From NCBI GenBank assembly GCA_938008435.1, contig CALLKK010000026.1:1-47307 (forward strand): a stretch of DNA of 47,307 bases. Direction: 5' to 3'. The translations under genes were made by a program, and so were the position numbers. Positions 1 through 8,858 of this stretch are shown in pieces. The notes under the pieces are model-generated. The model was not told the origin of the DNA. It saw nothing but the letters and a program-made list of their open reading frames with translations, and did not search any database. The stretch's first letter is position 1, and each line of letters starts with the position of its first letter. Source of the DNA: an uncultured Steroidobacter sp. (lineage in GTDB: Bacteria; Pseudomonadota; Gammaproteobacteria; Steroidobacterales; Steroidobacteraceae).

Positions 1-13
1 TTCGTTCCGACAT
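1..13 (-). CDS. Start of IS transposase (first four codons)
   Basis: ATG at 13 on the minus strand reads M-S-E-R and runs off the window. It follows GGAGG with about six bases of spacing, a strong ribosome site. It is probably the first transposase frame of the left-edge IS. Nothing more can be said from four codons. Confidence 0.45.
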
Positions 14-77
14 CTCAAACCTCCGATCTCGTTATTGTCCACCTTACGAAGGTGTCCACGAAATCGGGGGAGGTTCA
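1..77 (-). mobile_element. Left-edge insertion sequence, terminal part only
   Basis: Read on the minus strand from 77, the sequence starts TGAACCTCCCCCGATTTCG, continues with GTGGACACC and GGTGGACA motifs, and reaches a GGAGG ribosome site followed by ATG at 13. A short terminal repeat, a short leader and then a transposase-type start is the layout of IS3-family ends. The immunity paralogue ending at 75 loses homology exactly where TGAACC begins, which fixes the insertion point. The family assignment is inference, because only 77 bases are present and no terminal repeat partner can be seen. Confidence 0.6.
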
Positions 78-497
78 TTCCTGAAGTGTGTCGGCAAGCG
101 ATTCTTCGCCTGCAATACGCAAGCTTTCGCAGTCGAGGTCGGTGTCGTTTAACCATGCCCAGGCGAAAGCCTTGATAGCTCGTAGGCGACCGTAGGCTCC
201 GACGCGATCCAAGTTCCACCAAGTATTCCATCGTTCGTCATCTTCTGCAGCAGTGACCACGGTCATGCATCGCTCTAGGCAGACTCGAACGAGAGAATGG
301 TCGTAGTGTGCAGGGACGATATCGAGCGCCATGGAGAGTTGACGCTCGGCACGGCTATCCGGCGGGGAGCGCAGCAAATGCCAGTCAGCCAGAGGCGGAT
401 GGTGTCTAATGACTGCGGGGATGCCTTGCTTTCGGCTTAAATGTTCCTCTGTACTTCGCAGCCAAATGGAGCGAAGCGACTGGCGTCGAAAACCCAT
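75..497 (-). pseudogene. Candidate immunity protein, third copy, truncated by IS
   Basis: This is a paralogue of the 270-residue protein at 1477-2289. It shares SLRS-WLR-TEE, GIPA, RAERQL, HYDH-LVR-CL-RCM and W-TWW blocks through about residue 138. The alignment stops at LQE (LHE in the paralogue), followed by a TGA that is the first three bases of the left IS. About 130 C-terminal residues are lost, including the conserved RWIYIERQPIAGNW end. The start at 497 (MGFRRQSLRS) is chosen because it aligns with the paralogue's start; the frame stays open upstream to 539. It lies just after the second copy, so the three genes were probably one transcript with the RHS toxin. Function is inferred from position only. 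Confidence 0.7.
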
Positions 498-546
498 TCT
501 TTGGCTTCGTCCAGAGACTTCCATGGCGAGTGCGCGCAATAGGGCT

Positions 547-1374
547 CTAATACCCGATCTGCTCGATGATCCGCCGCCAGTTGCCGGCGATCGGTTGGCG
601 CTCGATGTAGATCCATCTAAGCAGTGCTAGGCGTAAGCGGAGTTGCTCTACGTCAGCGATATTCTCATCTCGTCGATCAGCTCGCTGATAGAAGAAGGGG
701 CTGCGAATTCTGTCAAAGTACGGGTCAAAAATTGCTTCTACTCGGGTATGGTCGGAGTCTGCTAGCAGCTGGCTAATATGCAATAGACAAGAGTGATAAC
801 GGGAGGTCGATGCAAACCGAACGCGTACTTTGAGTTTGTCTATCGCAGTAGCGATGTCGCCGATAATCAGCAGAAGCTCTATGCCGTGAAGATACTCGGA
901 TTGAGCCATTTCTGACCATACAGGGCGTTCAGCGCGGCTTCCAGCTAGTAGGTTAACCGCAGCCGTCCTGAGCCGGGAGATGTTCGGTGTTCGATCTTCC
1001 AGCCATGCGGCTGCCAATTCCCCGCAGCTAGTGAATCGACCATGTTCGACGTTGTACGTAGCAGCCCACAGTGTGCCCCACCGCGGGTCGCCCTCGCCGG
1101 CGCGGTAGACGCTTACGGCTCGTTCTAAGTACCTTACTGTGAGCGGGTCATCGTAGTCTGCAGTTGCTGCGTATAGAGCGTATTGAAGTTCTGCCTCTAT
1201 CAAACTGGCCGGAACAGACCGAATCTTTTCCCAGTTGGACAGAGCGTCCCGTCTGCTGATTGCGGCCGGTATCCCTTCTTCCGGGTCAAGTTCGCGGGCA
1301 AATGCCTCGTTCCATTCAGATCGAATCGATTTGCGCTGGTTGCCCGCAAAGTTGGTCGAATCCATGGTGAACAT
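547..1374 (-). CDS. Candidate immunity protein, second copy
   Basis: This 275-residue soluble protein has no signal peptide or membrane segment. It is a diverged paralogue of the gene at 1477-2289, sharing GIPA, NWEK-R, YDDPL-VR-LERA, RPVW-E, EYL-G-ELLLI-G and a nearly identical last 30 residues including RWIYIERQPIAGNW and EQIGY. The middle is much less alike, as expected if two copies specialised. An alternative start lies three codons in (M4). It follows the RHS toxin and the first copy on the same strand. I do not recognise the family with certainty. A cognate inhibitor of the RHS nuclease is the likeliest role, but a toxin-unrelated function is not excluded. Confidence 0.6.
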   Translation of the reverse strand: MFTMDSTNFAGNQRKSIRSEWNEAFARELDPEEGIPAAISRRDALSNWEKIRSVPASLIEAELQYALYAATADYDDPLTVRYLERAVSVYRAGEGDPRWGTLWAATYNVEHGRFTSCGELAAAWLEDRTPNISRLRTAAVNLLAGSRAERPVWSEMAQSEYLHGIELLLIIGDIATAIDKLKVRVRFASTSRYHSCLLHISQLLADSDHTRVEAIFDPYFDRIRSPFFYQRADRRDENIADVEQLRLRLALLRWIYIERQPIAGNWRRIIEQIGY

Positions 1375-1416
1375 CCGTAGTCATGTGCGGGTGATGCTTC
1401 CGGAAGGATGTAAATC

Positions 1417-1456
1417 CTGTCTAGAGGTCGTCCAAGCGTTTCTGCCAGCCGTCGTC
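1417..1456 (+). repeat. Dispersed repeat copy between immunity genes
   Basis: CTGTCTAGA, then GTCGTC, then CAAGCGTTTCTGCCAGCC can be aligned by eye with a minus-strand stretch inside the RHS gene (4949-4998), with short gaps. The 102-base gap between the two immunity genes (1375-1476) holds little else. Likely a small mobile or shuffled repeat; its nature is unknown. Confidence 0.35.
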
Positions 1457-1476
1457 ATGCCGTGGTGTCGGCTCAG

Positions 1477-2289
1477 CTAATAGCCGATCTGTTCGATGAC
1501 GTGCCGCCAATTGCCGGCGATCGGTTGGCGCTCAATATAGATCCAGCGCATCAACGCTAGGCGAAGACGAAGAAGGGGAAGACTGAAGTGACTGCCTCCT
1601 TCTTCACCTGTTTCGCCGTTGAAGTATGGATCGCGCACCAGGTCGAAGTAGGGATCGAGGTGGTCGATCAGTGCGTCTCGATCAGGCTCGGGTCTGTCGA
1701 CGAGATCCAGGAAGCGAACGGTCCATTCATAGTACTGGCGAACCCGCAAGAACTTCTTCTTGATATTGAGGGCTTCGCGAGCGCGTTGAAGGTTTCCAGT
1801 GATTAGCAGTAGCTGCGCGCCGTCGAGGTACTCGCATTGGGGTAGCTCTGTCCAGACGGGCCGTTCATGTAACGCGCCAAATCGTTCTTCTTCGCTTGCG
1901 GTATTCAACGACTCAAGGTCGAGTTCGCCGTCACTTAACCACGCAGAGGCGAACGTCTTAACAGCCCGAAGCCGGCCGTACGAGCCAATGCGGTTGTTGC
2001 TCCACCAGGTGTCCCATCGGTCGTCGTGTTCGGCCGCTCCAACGACTTCCATGCATCGTTGCAGGCATATGCGAACCAGCGGATGGTCATAGTGTACGGG
2101 AGCAACATAGAGGGCGAGATACAGCTGGCGCTCCGCGCGGCCATCCGGTGGCATGCGTAGCTTTTCCCAGTTGGCGAGCGGTGCATGATGTTTAACCGAT
2201 GCGGGAATTCCATCTCGCGGGTTCAGCTGCTCTTCTGTGCGCCTTAGCCACGCGGAGCGAAGTGAATGGCCTCGAGAGTCCATGCTCAT
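1477..2289 (-). CDS. Candidate immunity protein, first copy
   Basis: A 270-residue cytoplasmic-looking protein, starting 28 bases after the RHS toxin stop on the same strand. That is the standard place for the immunity gene of a polymorphic toxin. It is rich in W, R, E and L and predicted mostly helical by composition. Conserved blocks shared with its two downstream copies are RAERQL, HYD-PLVR, RPVW-E-P-CEYL and the C-terminal RLRLAL-RWIYIERQP. Base composition is clearly AT-richer than the RHS body, matching the toxin tip, which suggests tip and immunity arrived together. The ATG at 2289 is used; a second ATG lies two codons in. Immunity to the adjacent nuclease is inferred from position. 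Confidence 0.65.
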   Translation of the reverse strand: MSMDSRGHSLRSAWLRRTEEQLNPRDGIPASVKHHAPLANWEKLRMPPDGRAERQLYLALYVAPVHYDHPLVRICLQRCMEVVGAAEHDDRWDTWWSNNRIGSYGRLRAVKTFASAWLSDGELDLESLNTASEEERFGALHERPVWTELPQCEYLDGAQLLLITGNLQRAREALNIKKKFLRVRQYYEWTVRFLDLVDRPEPDRDALIDHLDPYFDLVRDPYFNGETGEEGGSHFSLPLLRLRLALMRWIYIERQPIAGNWRHVIEQIGY

Positions 2290-2317
2290 CGCAGTATGCT
2301 GCGCCTCCCTTATTAAG

Positions 2318-5300
2318 CTATCTCAGCTCCGGGAGAATGTATATGGCATCCAACGGTCGCCCGAGCAACTCTGGGAAGACATCTAAATAGCCACTCGGGA
2401 TTGTTGTGGTGGGCGGCACGTAGAGATGCGTTTCGAACGTGCGATTTTCTATCTGATCAAAGATCTTCTCCTTTATATGCTCCGGAATCGTTGGATCGTG
2501 CTCCACCCGTTGCTTTACAACCCAGAGGTTTAGATCCAGCGTATCCTTGCCGCCATCGCCGCCTCCAAATGCTGTAAGTTTGGTGGCCCTACGGCCGGAT
2601 TTGGCCTCGCCAATGACCAATGTACCGTCTTCCTTGATATAGACGATGTCGAATCCGTGTACCGGATTTGGATGATCCAAGTTGCCGTTCATGTGTTTTG
2701 CGTTGATCACATACTTCGCACCGAAGTAGTTCTTCGCAAACTCGATGGCACCCGCTTCTAGGGCTTGCCAGCGAAATGTGCGGGACTTGGGATCCCACAA
2801 GTGATTTAGTCCCGCCATGAACTGCCGAATCTGGTTGCCGTAACCGTCGGTTACGCGCTGGGGCATCTCCTGCGTCCACAGGAGTGGCCCAGGCGGCGGT
2901 GGCCGGGACGAGCGCCCGAAGGCGCGGCGAATCTGTGCTGCGACTTGCGGACCGATGCGGCGGGCGGCGGCTCCGATGCCTCCGCCGCCGCCCAGCTCTA
3001 GAACGACATCCGAGATCGCTCGTGCGAAGGTGCGTCCGGCATCGCACAGGTCCTGCATCGTCTGTGCGTCGCGGATGGCGCGATAGGCGGCAATCGAGGC
3101 TTGGGCGAGGTCGACGATGGCCTTGCCCATGAAGACCGCGCCGATGCCGATGATGACGAGATCGGCAGCCCAGCCGAATGGCGTGAGTTGCGAGACGCCC
3201 CACGCAGCAAAGATCGCCGCCGCTGTCGCGAGCGCGCCTGGCTCGAGCATCTCCCGCAAGGCTTCGCCGACGGAGTCGGCGAGCTCGGCAGGCAGGGCTC
3301 GAATGCCTGCCTTGAGGAATACGGCGTAACGATCGACAAAGTCGTAGTCCGCCGGAATCGCCTGCCAGCCGAGCGGATCGATGAAGTTGATCGAATCGTC
3401 TTGCGCGAAGGCGTAGAGATTGAGCCCGCCGTGCTGTCCGATCGGATCGGGCGTCAAGTAGCGCGCTGTCGCGGGATCGAAGTAGCGGTGGATGTTGTAG
3501 TGAAGCCCCGACTCGACATCGAAGTACTGATTCGAGCCGCGCAGCGGCAGCGTGATCGCGCCGCGTGTGGAGCGGACGTGTCCGACTGCATCGAGCTCGG
3601 CGCGCCACACGACGCGACGGTCGTCGTCGGTGGCGGCGACGGGCGTGCCGCGCCAATCGGTGTGCAGCGCATACGTAGCGCTGCCCTGAAGCATCGCGAC
3701 GGGCCGATCGCGCAGGTAGACGAATTGCTTGGTGATTTGGCCCTGCGCGTTGGCCTCTGCGACCAGCTTCGCGCCGTCGTAGAAGAAGTAGGTGACCGAG
3801 CGCGTGTCGCCGGAATAGACGACCTTGCGAATGCGCTCGCCGAACGTGTTGTACGTGTACTCGGCGACGAGCCGGCCATCGTCGGCAATGCGAGCGAGTC
3901 TGCCGAAGCCGTCGTAGTCGAATGTCCGGTCGCCGATCGCAATCGTGCGACCGGCGTCGTCGTACGCGTAGCGCAGCTGCCTTCCATTAGGTTCGGTCCG
4001 AGCCAGCACGCGGTTCGATGCGGCGTCGATCCGTAGCAGCGTGCTCGTATCGTTATGAGAGACGATGCGGGCGTTGCCGCTCTCGTCATAGGCGAACGCA
4101 GCCGTGTCGATACCGTTCAACGACGCGTGTTGTAGGCGACCTGCGTGGTCGTATGTGAAGCGGCGCGTGCGGTGGTCATGTGCAGCGGCGATGCGACCGA
4201 ACGGATCGGTATCGATCTCAAACAGCGCGACGCCGGGCGTGCCGTAGCGACGCAATCGCCCGTACCGATCCAGTTCGCGCGAGAGCTCGAGCCCATTGCC
4301 GAAGCGCGCATTGGAGCGATCGAAGCGGTCGTCGGCATCGTTGAGCCCGCTCACGATCGGCGTGCTACCGAAGAGGTGCTTGCGCTCGATGGCCGACAGG
4401 ACACCAGGCTTGGCGTGCAGCGGGCCGTTGTAGCGGTAGACGAGCGTGGCGCCGCCTGAAAGCGTCGTCTCGGTCAAACGGCCCAGATCGTCGTAGCGGT
4501 AGGCGCGCACGAAGCGCAGGCCATCGATCCGTTGCTCGCGCCGTACGACTCTGGCGGCGTGGTCGTACTCGAAGAGCTCCTCGCCCCAGCTGTAGCCGAT
4601 GCGCGCTGGTTTGTTGAAGGCGCCGTATTCGATCGAGACGCGTTCGTCGTCGGCTTCGATGTGCGTGACGCGCGACAGCGCGTCGTACGTGTAGCGCATG
4701 CTTCGCCCGTCGCCGAAGCGGCGCTCGATGACGCGGCTCGCTTCGTCGTAAGCGAGCGACAGCAGTCCGGCGTCGGGGTTGTAGGCGTAGATCAAGCGCC
4801 CGAAGTCGTCGTAGCGGTAATGACTGGCAAGCCCGCGCTCATCGAGCACGGTCTCGTGCGCGCGGGGCGTCTGATCGGCGGAAACTGATGCGATCAAGGC
4901 CGACGCGGCCGTCTTCCAAGTCTGCAAGACCGGCAAACGAATGACCGAGAGCACCGCTGGCGAGAACGGCTGGGCGACGACGCTCGTGGTCGAGACAGGC
5001 GCGTTGAGATTCTCCTGAGAGACGGTGCCGTCCGGGTTGAGTAGGCGGCGCGGAATCGGACGGCCGTCCGGCCCTGCGTCGAACTCGATGCGATTGCCTT
5101 CGCTGTCCGAAATCGCCCGCAGGTGTGCGGCGTCGTACTTGAAGACGAAACGTTGGCCGATCGGATCGTGCAGCTCGTTGATGCGTCCTTCGCTGTCGTA
5201 CCGCAGTGCGAGCGCTATACCCGCGCGGGTCAGTCGTGCGAGATGTCCCTCGGAATCGTGCTCGACGTCGACGGGCACGCCATCGAGCGGCACATAGCGC

Positions 5301-6994
5301 GCGATTCGTCCGATCGCGTCGTATTCGAATGTCTCGGCGGCGCCGGTCGAGTAGCGTATCTGCGAGAGCAGGCCGCGTGCGTCGTAGCGGAAGTGCACGC
5401 GATCGATATCGCTGGGAAGCGGGCCGTCGACCCACTTGAGCCGGCCGATGAGATGAGGAGCGCCATCGCCTGCTTCGTAGTAGGCGTACGTCGTGCGCCG
5501 CGCGATCGGTGTGTAGCCCGCACCGCCGTCGGTCGGAGCAAAGCCGGATTCGATGAGCTCGAGCGGCTGCCCGCGCTCGTTGTAAGTCAGCTCGAAGACG
5601 TGCAGCTCACCCGGTGCAACGCTCGGGCGCTCGATGCGCGTCGGGCGGGCGAGCGGATCGGCGTCGAGGTAACGATAACGCTCGATCAGCTCGCGCGAGC
5701 CGCCTCGTTCGCGATGTCGTTCGACGATTCGGCCTATCGCATCGCGCGTCAGGATCTCGGCCCATTCGACATGGCCGGATACCGGCGAGAGCTTTTCGAT
5801 GCGTTCGACGAGTCCGTGCTCGTCGTAACGATAGCGGACGTTCGACGCCGGGCATGCCGTGCATCCAGGGCCGCGCGCTTCGAGCAGCTGGTAATGTCCG
5901 TTCGCGATGCGCCAGCGATACGAGGTCTTTGCGCCAGTTGCATCGGTCAGCCAGGAAACGCCGCCTGTATCGTTGGGCGTACGTTGAACCTCGATAGTTG
6001 CACCGTCACCCGGTGCGCTGCGCTCCGCATCGCCGTTCGCGGCATAACGATAGTCCGCTTCGAGCTCGCCGAGCCGATTGAAAACGCGCGCAAGGCGCAG
6101 ACCGCCGCCCTCGTTCGCGTATTCGTAACCACGCTGAGAGCCGTCAGGGAAGCGCACACGCGCGAGCTGACCGTGTGCGTCGTAGCCGTACTCGATGACG
6201 CGTCGATCCGGCAGCGCGAGCGACTTGAGTCGATGGCGTGCACCGCGCAGCGCGCGGCTCGCATCGCCGAACGTGGCGAGCGCATCCGCGGGGTGGTCCC
6301 AATAGGCGAGCTGAAGCGCACGCCCGGCAAAGTCGCTGATACGGATCAAGCGCGTGTGCTCGTCGTAATCCAGCTCGATCCACTCACCGTTTGCGGCTTC
6401 GATGCGTCTCAGTGCGCCACGCCCGTCGAACCACAGCTGTCGTCCATCGAACCAACGCCACCGCCAGGGGCGAAGCGACGCAGGCGCCTGCTCCTCGCGA
6501 CGAAGCAGGTTCAGAACGGTCGAGTCTTCTTCGACGATCCCGTAGCCGATCGGCACGGAGCGGTATCGCTGCTTACCGTCATGCGCGGCGTCTGGACGAA
6601 ACACGATGCGTCGGCCATCGGCTTGAGCGATCGTGATCGTCGCGACATCGGCGCGCTCGACGCGCAACAGGACCGTTTCGTAGCTGTGACTCCAGCCGCC
6701 GCCGAAGGCGCCGCCCTGTGCGCTCGTGCTGTTGTAGTGCCGCGTGAACGAAAGTCCGAGCTCCCCAGGCACTCGAAAGTCAGTCTCGGCGCGATACTTG
6801 TTGCCCGAGACGAGATCGATGGGATTGCCTGCGCCGGTGCTGGGTCCGACCGCGGCATGGCTTGCGACATCCGACTGCGCACACGGATTGCCGCTGTCGC
6901 AGGGAGCTTGAGCGAATGTTGCCGAAGCGAGCGAGAGCGCCGTGGCGATGACGCACCATTCGACACGGCGGCGCACCCGGTTGTGTCCATCCAT
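2318..6994 (-). CDS. Secreted RHS/YD-repeat polymorphic toxin with C-terminal nuclease
   Basis: A 1558-residue protein. Residues 1-30 form a Sec signal peptide ending ATFAQA. A DUF6531-like start follows (GNPIDLVSGNKY, FTRHYNS), then many YD repeats (YDD-GRL type). The RHS core is near 1150-1210 (RYLTPDPIG, NLYAFAQDDSINFIDPLGW). A hydrophobic Gly/Ala-rich stretch lies near 1250-1340, then a PPPPGP hinge, then a tip from about 1376. The tip has HGFDIVYI followed by VIGEAKSG, a D...ExK pattern of PD-(D/E)XK nucleases. RHS shells encapsulate such tips and release them into rivals. GC content falls sharply at the hinge, so the tip looks swapped. About 40 residues near 665-710 seem inserted between YD repeats. 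The next gene is the candidate immunity gene. Confidence 0.88.
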   Translation of the reverse strand: MDGHNRVRRRVEWCVIATALSLASATFAQAPCDSGNPCAQSDVASHAAVGPSTGAGNPIDLVSGNKYRAETDFRVPGELGLSFTRHYNSTSAQGGAFGGGWSHSYETVLLRVERADVATITIAQADGRRIVFRPDAAHDGKQRYRSVPIGYGIVEEDSTVLNLLRREEQAPASLRPWRWRWFDGRQLWFDGRGALRRIEAANGEWIELDYDEHTRLIRISDFAGRALQLAYWDHPADALATFGDASRALRGARHRLKSLALPDRRVIEYGYDAHGQLARVRFPDGSQRGYEYANEGGGLRLARVFNRLGELEADYRYAANGDAERSAPGDGATIEVQRTPNDTGGVSWLTDATGAKTSYRWRIANGHYQLLEARGPGCTACPASNVRYRYDEHGLVERIEKLSPVSGHVEWAEILTRDAIGRIVERHRERGGSRELIERYRYLDADPLARPTRIERPSVAPGELHVFELTYNERGQPLELIESGFAPTDGGAGYTPIARRTTYAYYEAGDGAPHLIGRLKWVDGPLPSDIDRVHFRYDARGLLSQIRYSTGAAETFEYDAIGRIARYVPLDGVPVDVEHDSEGHLARLTRAGIALALRYDSEGRINELHDPIGQRFVFKYDAAHLRAISDSEGNRIEFDAGPDGRPIPRRLLNPDGTVSQENLNAPVSTTSVVAQPFSPAVLSVIRLPVLQTWKTAASALIASVSADQTPRAHETVLDERGLASHYRYDDFGRLIYAYNPDAGLLSLAYDEASRVIERRFGDGRSMRYTYDALSRVTHIEADDERVSIEYGAFNKPARIGYSWGEELFEYDHAARVVRREQRIDGLRFVRAYRYDDLGRLTETTLSGGATLVYRYNGPLHAKPGVLSAIERKHLFGSTPIVSGLNDADDRFDRSNARFGNGLELSRELDRYGRLRRYGTPGVALFEIDTDPFGRIAAAHDHRTRRFTYDHAGRLQHASLNGIDTAAFAYDESGNARIVSHNDTSTLLRIDAASNRVLARTEPNGRQLRYAYDDAGRTIAIGDRTFDYDGFGRLARIADDGRLVAEYTYNTFGERIRKVVYSGDTRSVTYFFYDGAKLVAEANAQGQITKQFVYLRDRPVAMLQGSATYALHTDWRGTPVAATDDDRRVVWRAELDAVGHVRSTRGAITLPLRGSNQYFDVESGLHYNIHRYFDPATARYLTPDPIGQHGGLNLYAFAQDDSINFIDPLGWQAIPADYDFVDRYAVFLKAGIRALPAELADSVGEALREMLEPGALATAAAIFAAWGVSQLTPFGWAADLVIIGIGAVFMGKAIVDLAQASIAAYRAIRDAQTMQDLCDAGRTFARAISDVVLELGGGGGIGAAARRIGPQVAAQIRRAFGRSSRPPPPGPLLWTQEMPQRVTDGYGNQIRQFMAGLNHLWDPKSRTFRWQALEAGAIEFAKNYFGAKYVINAKHMNGNLDHPNPVHGFDIVYIKEDGTLVIGEAKSGRRATKLTAFGGGDGGKDTLDLNLWVVKQRVEHDPTIPEHIKEKIFDQIENRTFETHLYVPPTTTIPSGYLDVFPELLGRPLDAIYILPELR
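4949..4998 (-). repeat. Dispersed repeat copy inside the RHS gene
   Basis: The minus strand reads CTGTCTCGA, GTCGTC and CAGCCGTTCTCGCCAGC, matching the intergenic copy at 1417-1456 with short gaps. It encodes VVAQPFSPAVL inside a non-YD segment between LNPDGTVSQ and VLDERGLASHYRYDDFG. The reading frame is kept. Confidence 0.35.
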
Positions 6995-7129
6995 GGAGCT
7001 TCTTTCCTCGAATCATGAGCTCGCGTATCGATCCGGATACGCGGCGCTGCGACACGTGACGTCCCGGTCACGCACGCAAGGTTCGCGGACGCAAGCGTGC
7101 TCGATGCGGCGCGCAGCTCGCGCCGATCA

Positions 7130-8095
7130 CTAGATAGGCGGTCGCGGCGGCGAGCAACAGACATTGACCGGACAATCGCGCGGCCCGCCGCCGCCGATGA
7201 TCCAGCCCTGTCCGGGCGTGCTGTCGTCGTGGCTCGGGCCGTCGCCACGCGAACGATCGGGAGCAGTGCTCGAGCCTTCGCCGAAGCCGAAGAAGCCGTC
7301 GGCCAATGAGCTGCCGCGCTGTTCTTCGGCGGACAGCGACCCATCGTTCTCGTCCTCTTCGCGTGTGTCGTCGTCACGAACGGGCGGCGGCGCGCTGCTC
7401 GCATCGAAGCGCTCGCCGTCCGGCAAGTCCTCCCGCGACACCACGAGATCATTGAGGCGCGCAGGGCTTTGCATGCGGACCGTGGAGGTGGACACGATCG
7501 GGAGCATCGTGCGTCGCAGGAGCTGCTGCTCGAAAGCGTCGTAGCCGCTGCGCCCGGGCAGTGCGAGCAGTGAGCGCGTGATAAACCAATTGACGATAGG
7601 CACCTTGAGCTCGTAGCCGTAGGTGACCTCGATGCGCAGGAGATTCGCGTCCTGAATATTGAGTCCGCTGCGGGCGCCAGGCGTCGTGCTGCGCGCATGC
7701 AAGCGGTCGTTAGGAATCTCTTCGACGCCGTCGACTTCTTCGGCGAAGTCCTCGAATGCTTCGCGCGTCGGATTCAGAATGCGAATGCGTGCATTCGTCT
7801 GCACGTCGGCATAGACGCGCGCCACGGTGGCGCTATAGCCGGACAATGAAGAGGGCGGCGAATAAAGCGGCGCCAGCCCGCGCGCCAGGCCGCGACGAAT
7901 CGCATCAGGATCGGCATGCTCCACGGCGCCGGCGCGTGCCGCTTGGAGCGCAGCGTGATTCAGCGTGGCCTTGGCTTGGTAGATGAGCGCGAATTGAATC
8001 GCGCCGAGAATCACGGCGAGCAGGATGGGCAGCGCAATGACCGTCTCGACCATTGCGACGCCGCGTTGCCGATCCGTCGCGCTCGTGCGCTCCAT
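7130..8095 (-). CDS. TadE-like pilin-type membrane protein
   Basis: About 321 residues from the ATG at 8095 (MERTSATDRQRG), preceded by AGGA. The frame stays open upstream to 8170. The N-terminus has the TadE-family signature: a short basic leader, then RGVAMVETVIALPILLAVIL, one membrane helix with a conserved Glu, then an A-rich helix. TadE/TadF proteins are minor pseudopilins of tight-adherence pili. The rest is unusual: a long extracytoplasmic domain, then from about residue 225 an acidic, Ser/Gly-rich disordered tail ending in CPVNVCCSPPRPPI. No other tad gene lies nearby. It lies 135 bases downstream of nothing on its own strand and upstream of the RHS gene, so shared transcription is possible. 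Confidence 0.6.
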   Translation of the reverse strand: MERTSATDRQRGVAMVETVIALPILLAVILGAIQFALIYQAKATLNHAALQAARAGAVEHADPDAIRRGLARGLAPLYSPPSSLSGYSATVARVYADVQTNARIRILNPTREAFEDFAEEVDGVEEIPNDRLHARSTTPGARSGLNIQDANLLRIEVTYGYELKVPIVNWFITRSLLALPGRSGYDAFEQQLLRRTMLPIVSTSTVRMQSPARLNDLVVSREDLPDGERFDASSAPPPVRDDDTREEDENDGSLSAEEQRGSSLADGFFGFGEGSSTAPDRSRGDGPSHDDSTPGQGWIIGGGGPRDCPVNVCCSPPRPPI

Positions 8096-8312
8096 GCCCG
8101 CTCGTCCTGATCCAGCTCTTGAAAGGCAGCCACGATGCCCGCATACCAGCGAGCGTGCGGCAGTATGCAATGTCGCTGTGCATCGCAGGTGGCGCGATTT
8201 CTGGGCGATTCGGACAAAAAGGCGGCGCTTCAGAACGCGCGATGACCGCCGAGCCGGATGACCGGCGCGGCGGTATCAGGGAAGGACGATCGGGACGCGT
8301 CCGACCAAAACG

Positions 8313-8519
8313 TCAATGGACGGTCGTGCTTTCGGTCGAAGCGTCGTAGAGCGCGGAGTACTTCGTGATCAGTACGCGGGTCGCTTCGGCCTCTTCGATG
8401 ACCGACGGCTCGCAATCGGCGCCCTGGGAAATGATCTCTTCCTCGAGTGCGCTCGCGTACACTTCGAGCGCAGAGATCGTCCGTTTCACGTCTTCGAAAG
8501 AGAGGGCCTGCTTCTTCAT
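8313..8519 (-). CDS. Small coiled hypothetical protein
   Basis: 68 residues from ATG 8519 (MKKQALSFEDVKRT), chosen because GGAG sits seven bases before it; the open frame reaches 8582 without such a site. It is acidic and helical by composition (ALEVYASALEEEI, VIEEAEATRVLITKYSALY), with no signal or membrane segment. Family not recognised. It lies upstream of the TadE-like gene on the same strand, 218 bases away. Confidence 0.5.
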   Translation of the reverse strand: MKKQALSFEDVKRTISALEVYASALEEEIISQGADCEPSVIEEAEATRVLITKYSALYDASTESTTVH

Positions 8520-8858
8520 GAGATCTCCGGCGGCGGCTGGTGCTCGCAACGTGACGCAGGTTCCTGCGCGTCGGTCATCCATTCCGTTTCAGGAGCCTGA
8601 ACGGACGTCGCGACCGTGAGTTCCATCCTAGCGGCGCGGGCGGGAACGCAAAGGTCGTATTTACCGGAACCGAGGAACGCCGAGGTCTCGATGCGGGAGC
8701 TTGGAGTAGGAAATCTTCGGCGGCCGCGTGCGCGGGCATTGGGCAAGCTGGATGACTCGCCAACGGTGGGCGAGGGAACGGGCCGCTGCGGATTGCGTTC
8801 GATCGCCCGCGAGCCCGCGGCCGATATCAGTCTCATGTCTCACTGAACGGGTGCTTCG
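8520..8858. other. Divergent intergenic region, nothing clear
   Basis: 339 bases between the small minus-strand gene and the rhomboid gene. It must hold both promoters, but I see no convincing -35/-10 pair, no RNA gene, and none of the composite repeat found elsewhere. Confidence 0.4.

Noticed and set aside
5123..7018. 631-codon plus-strand frame antisense to the RHS gene
   Set aside because: Repeat-rich RHS genes produce long antisense frames; no domain recognised and no ribosome site.
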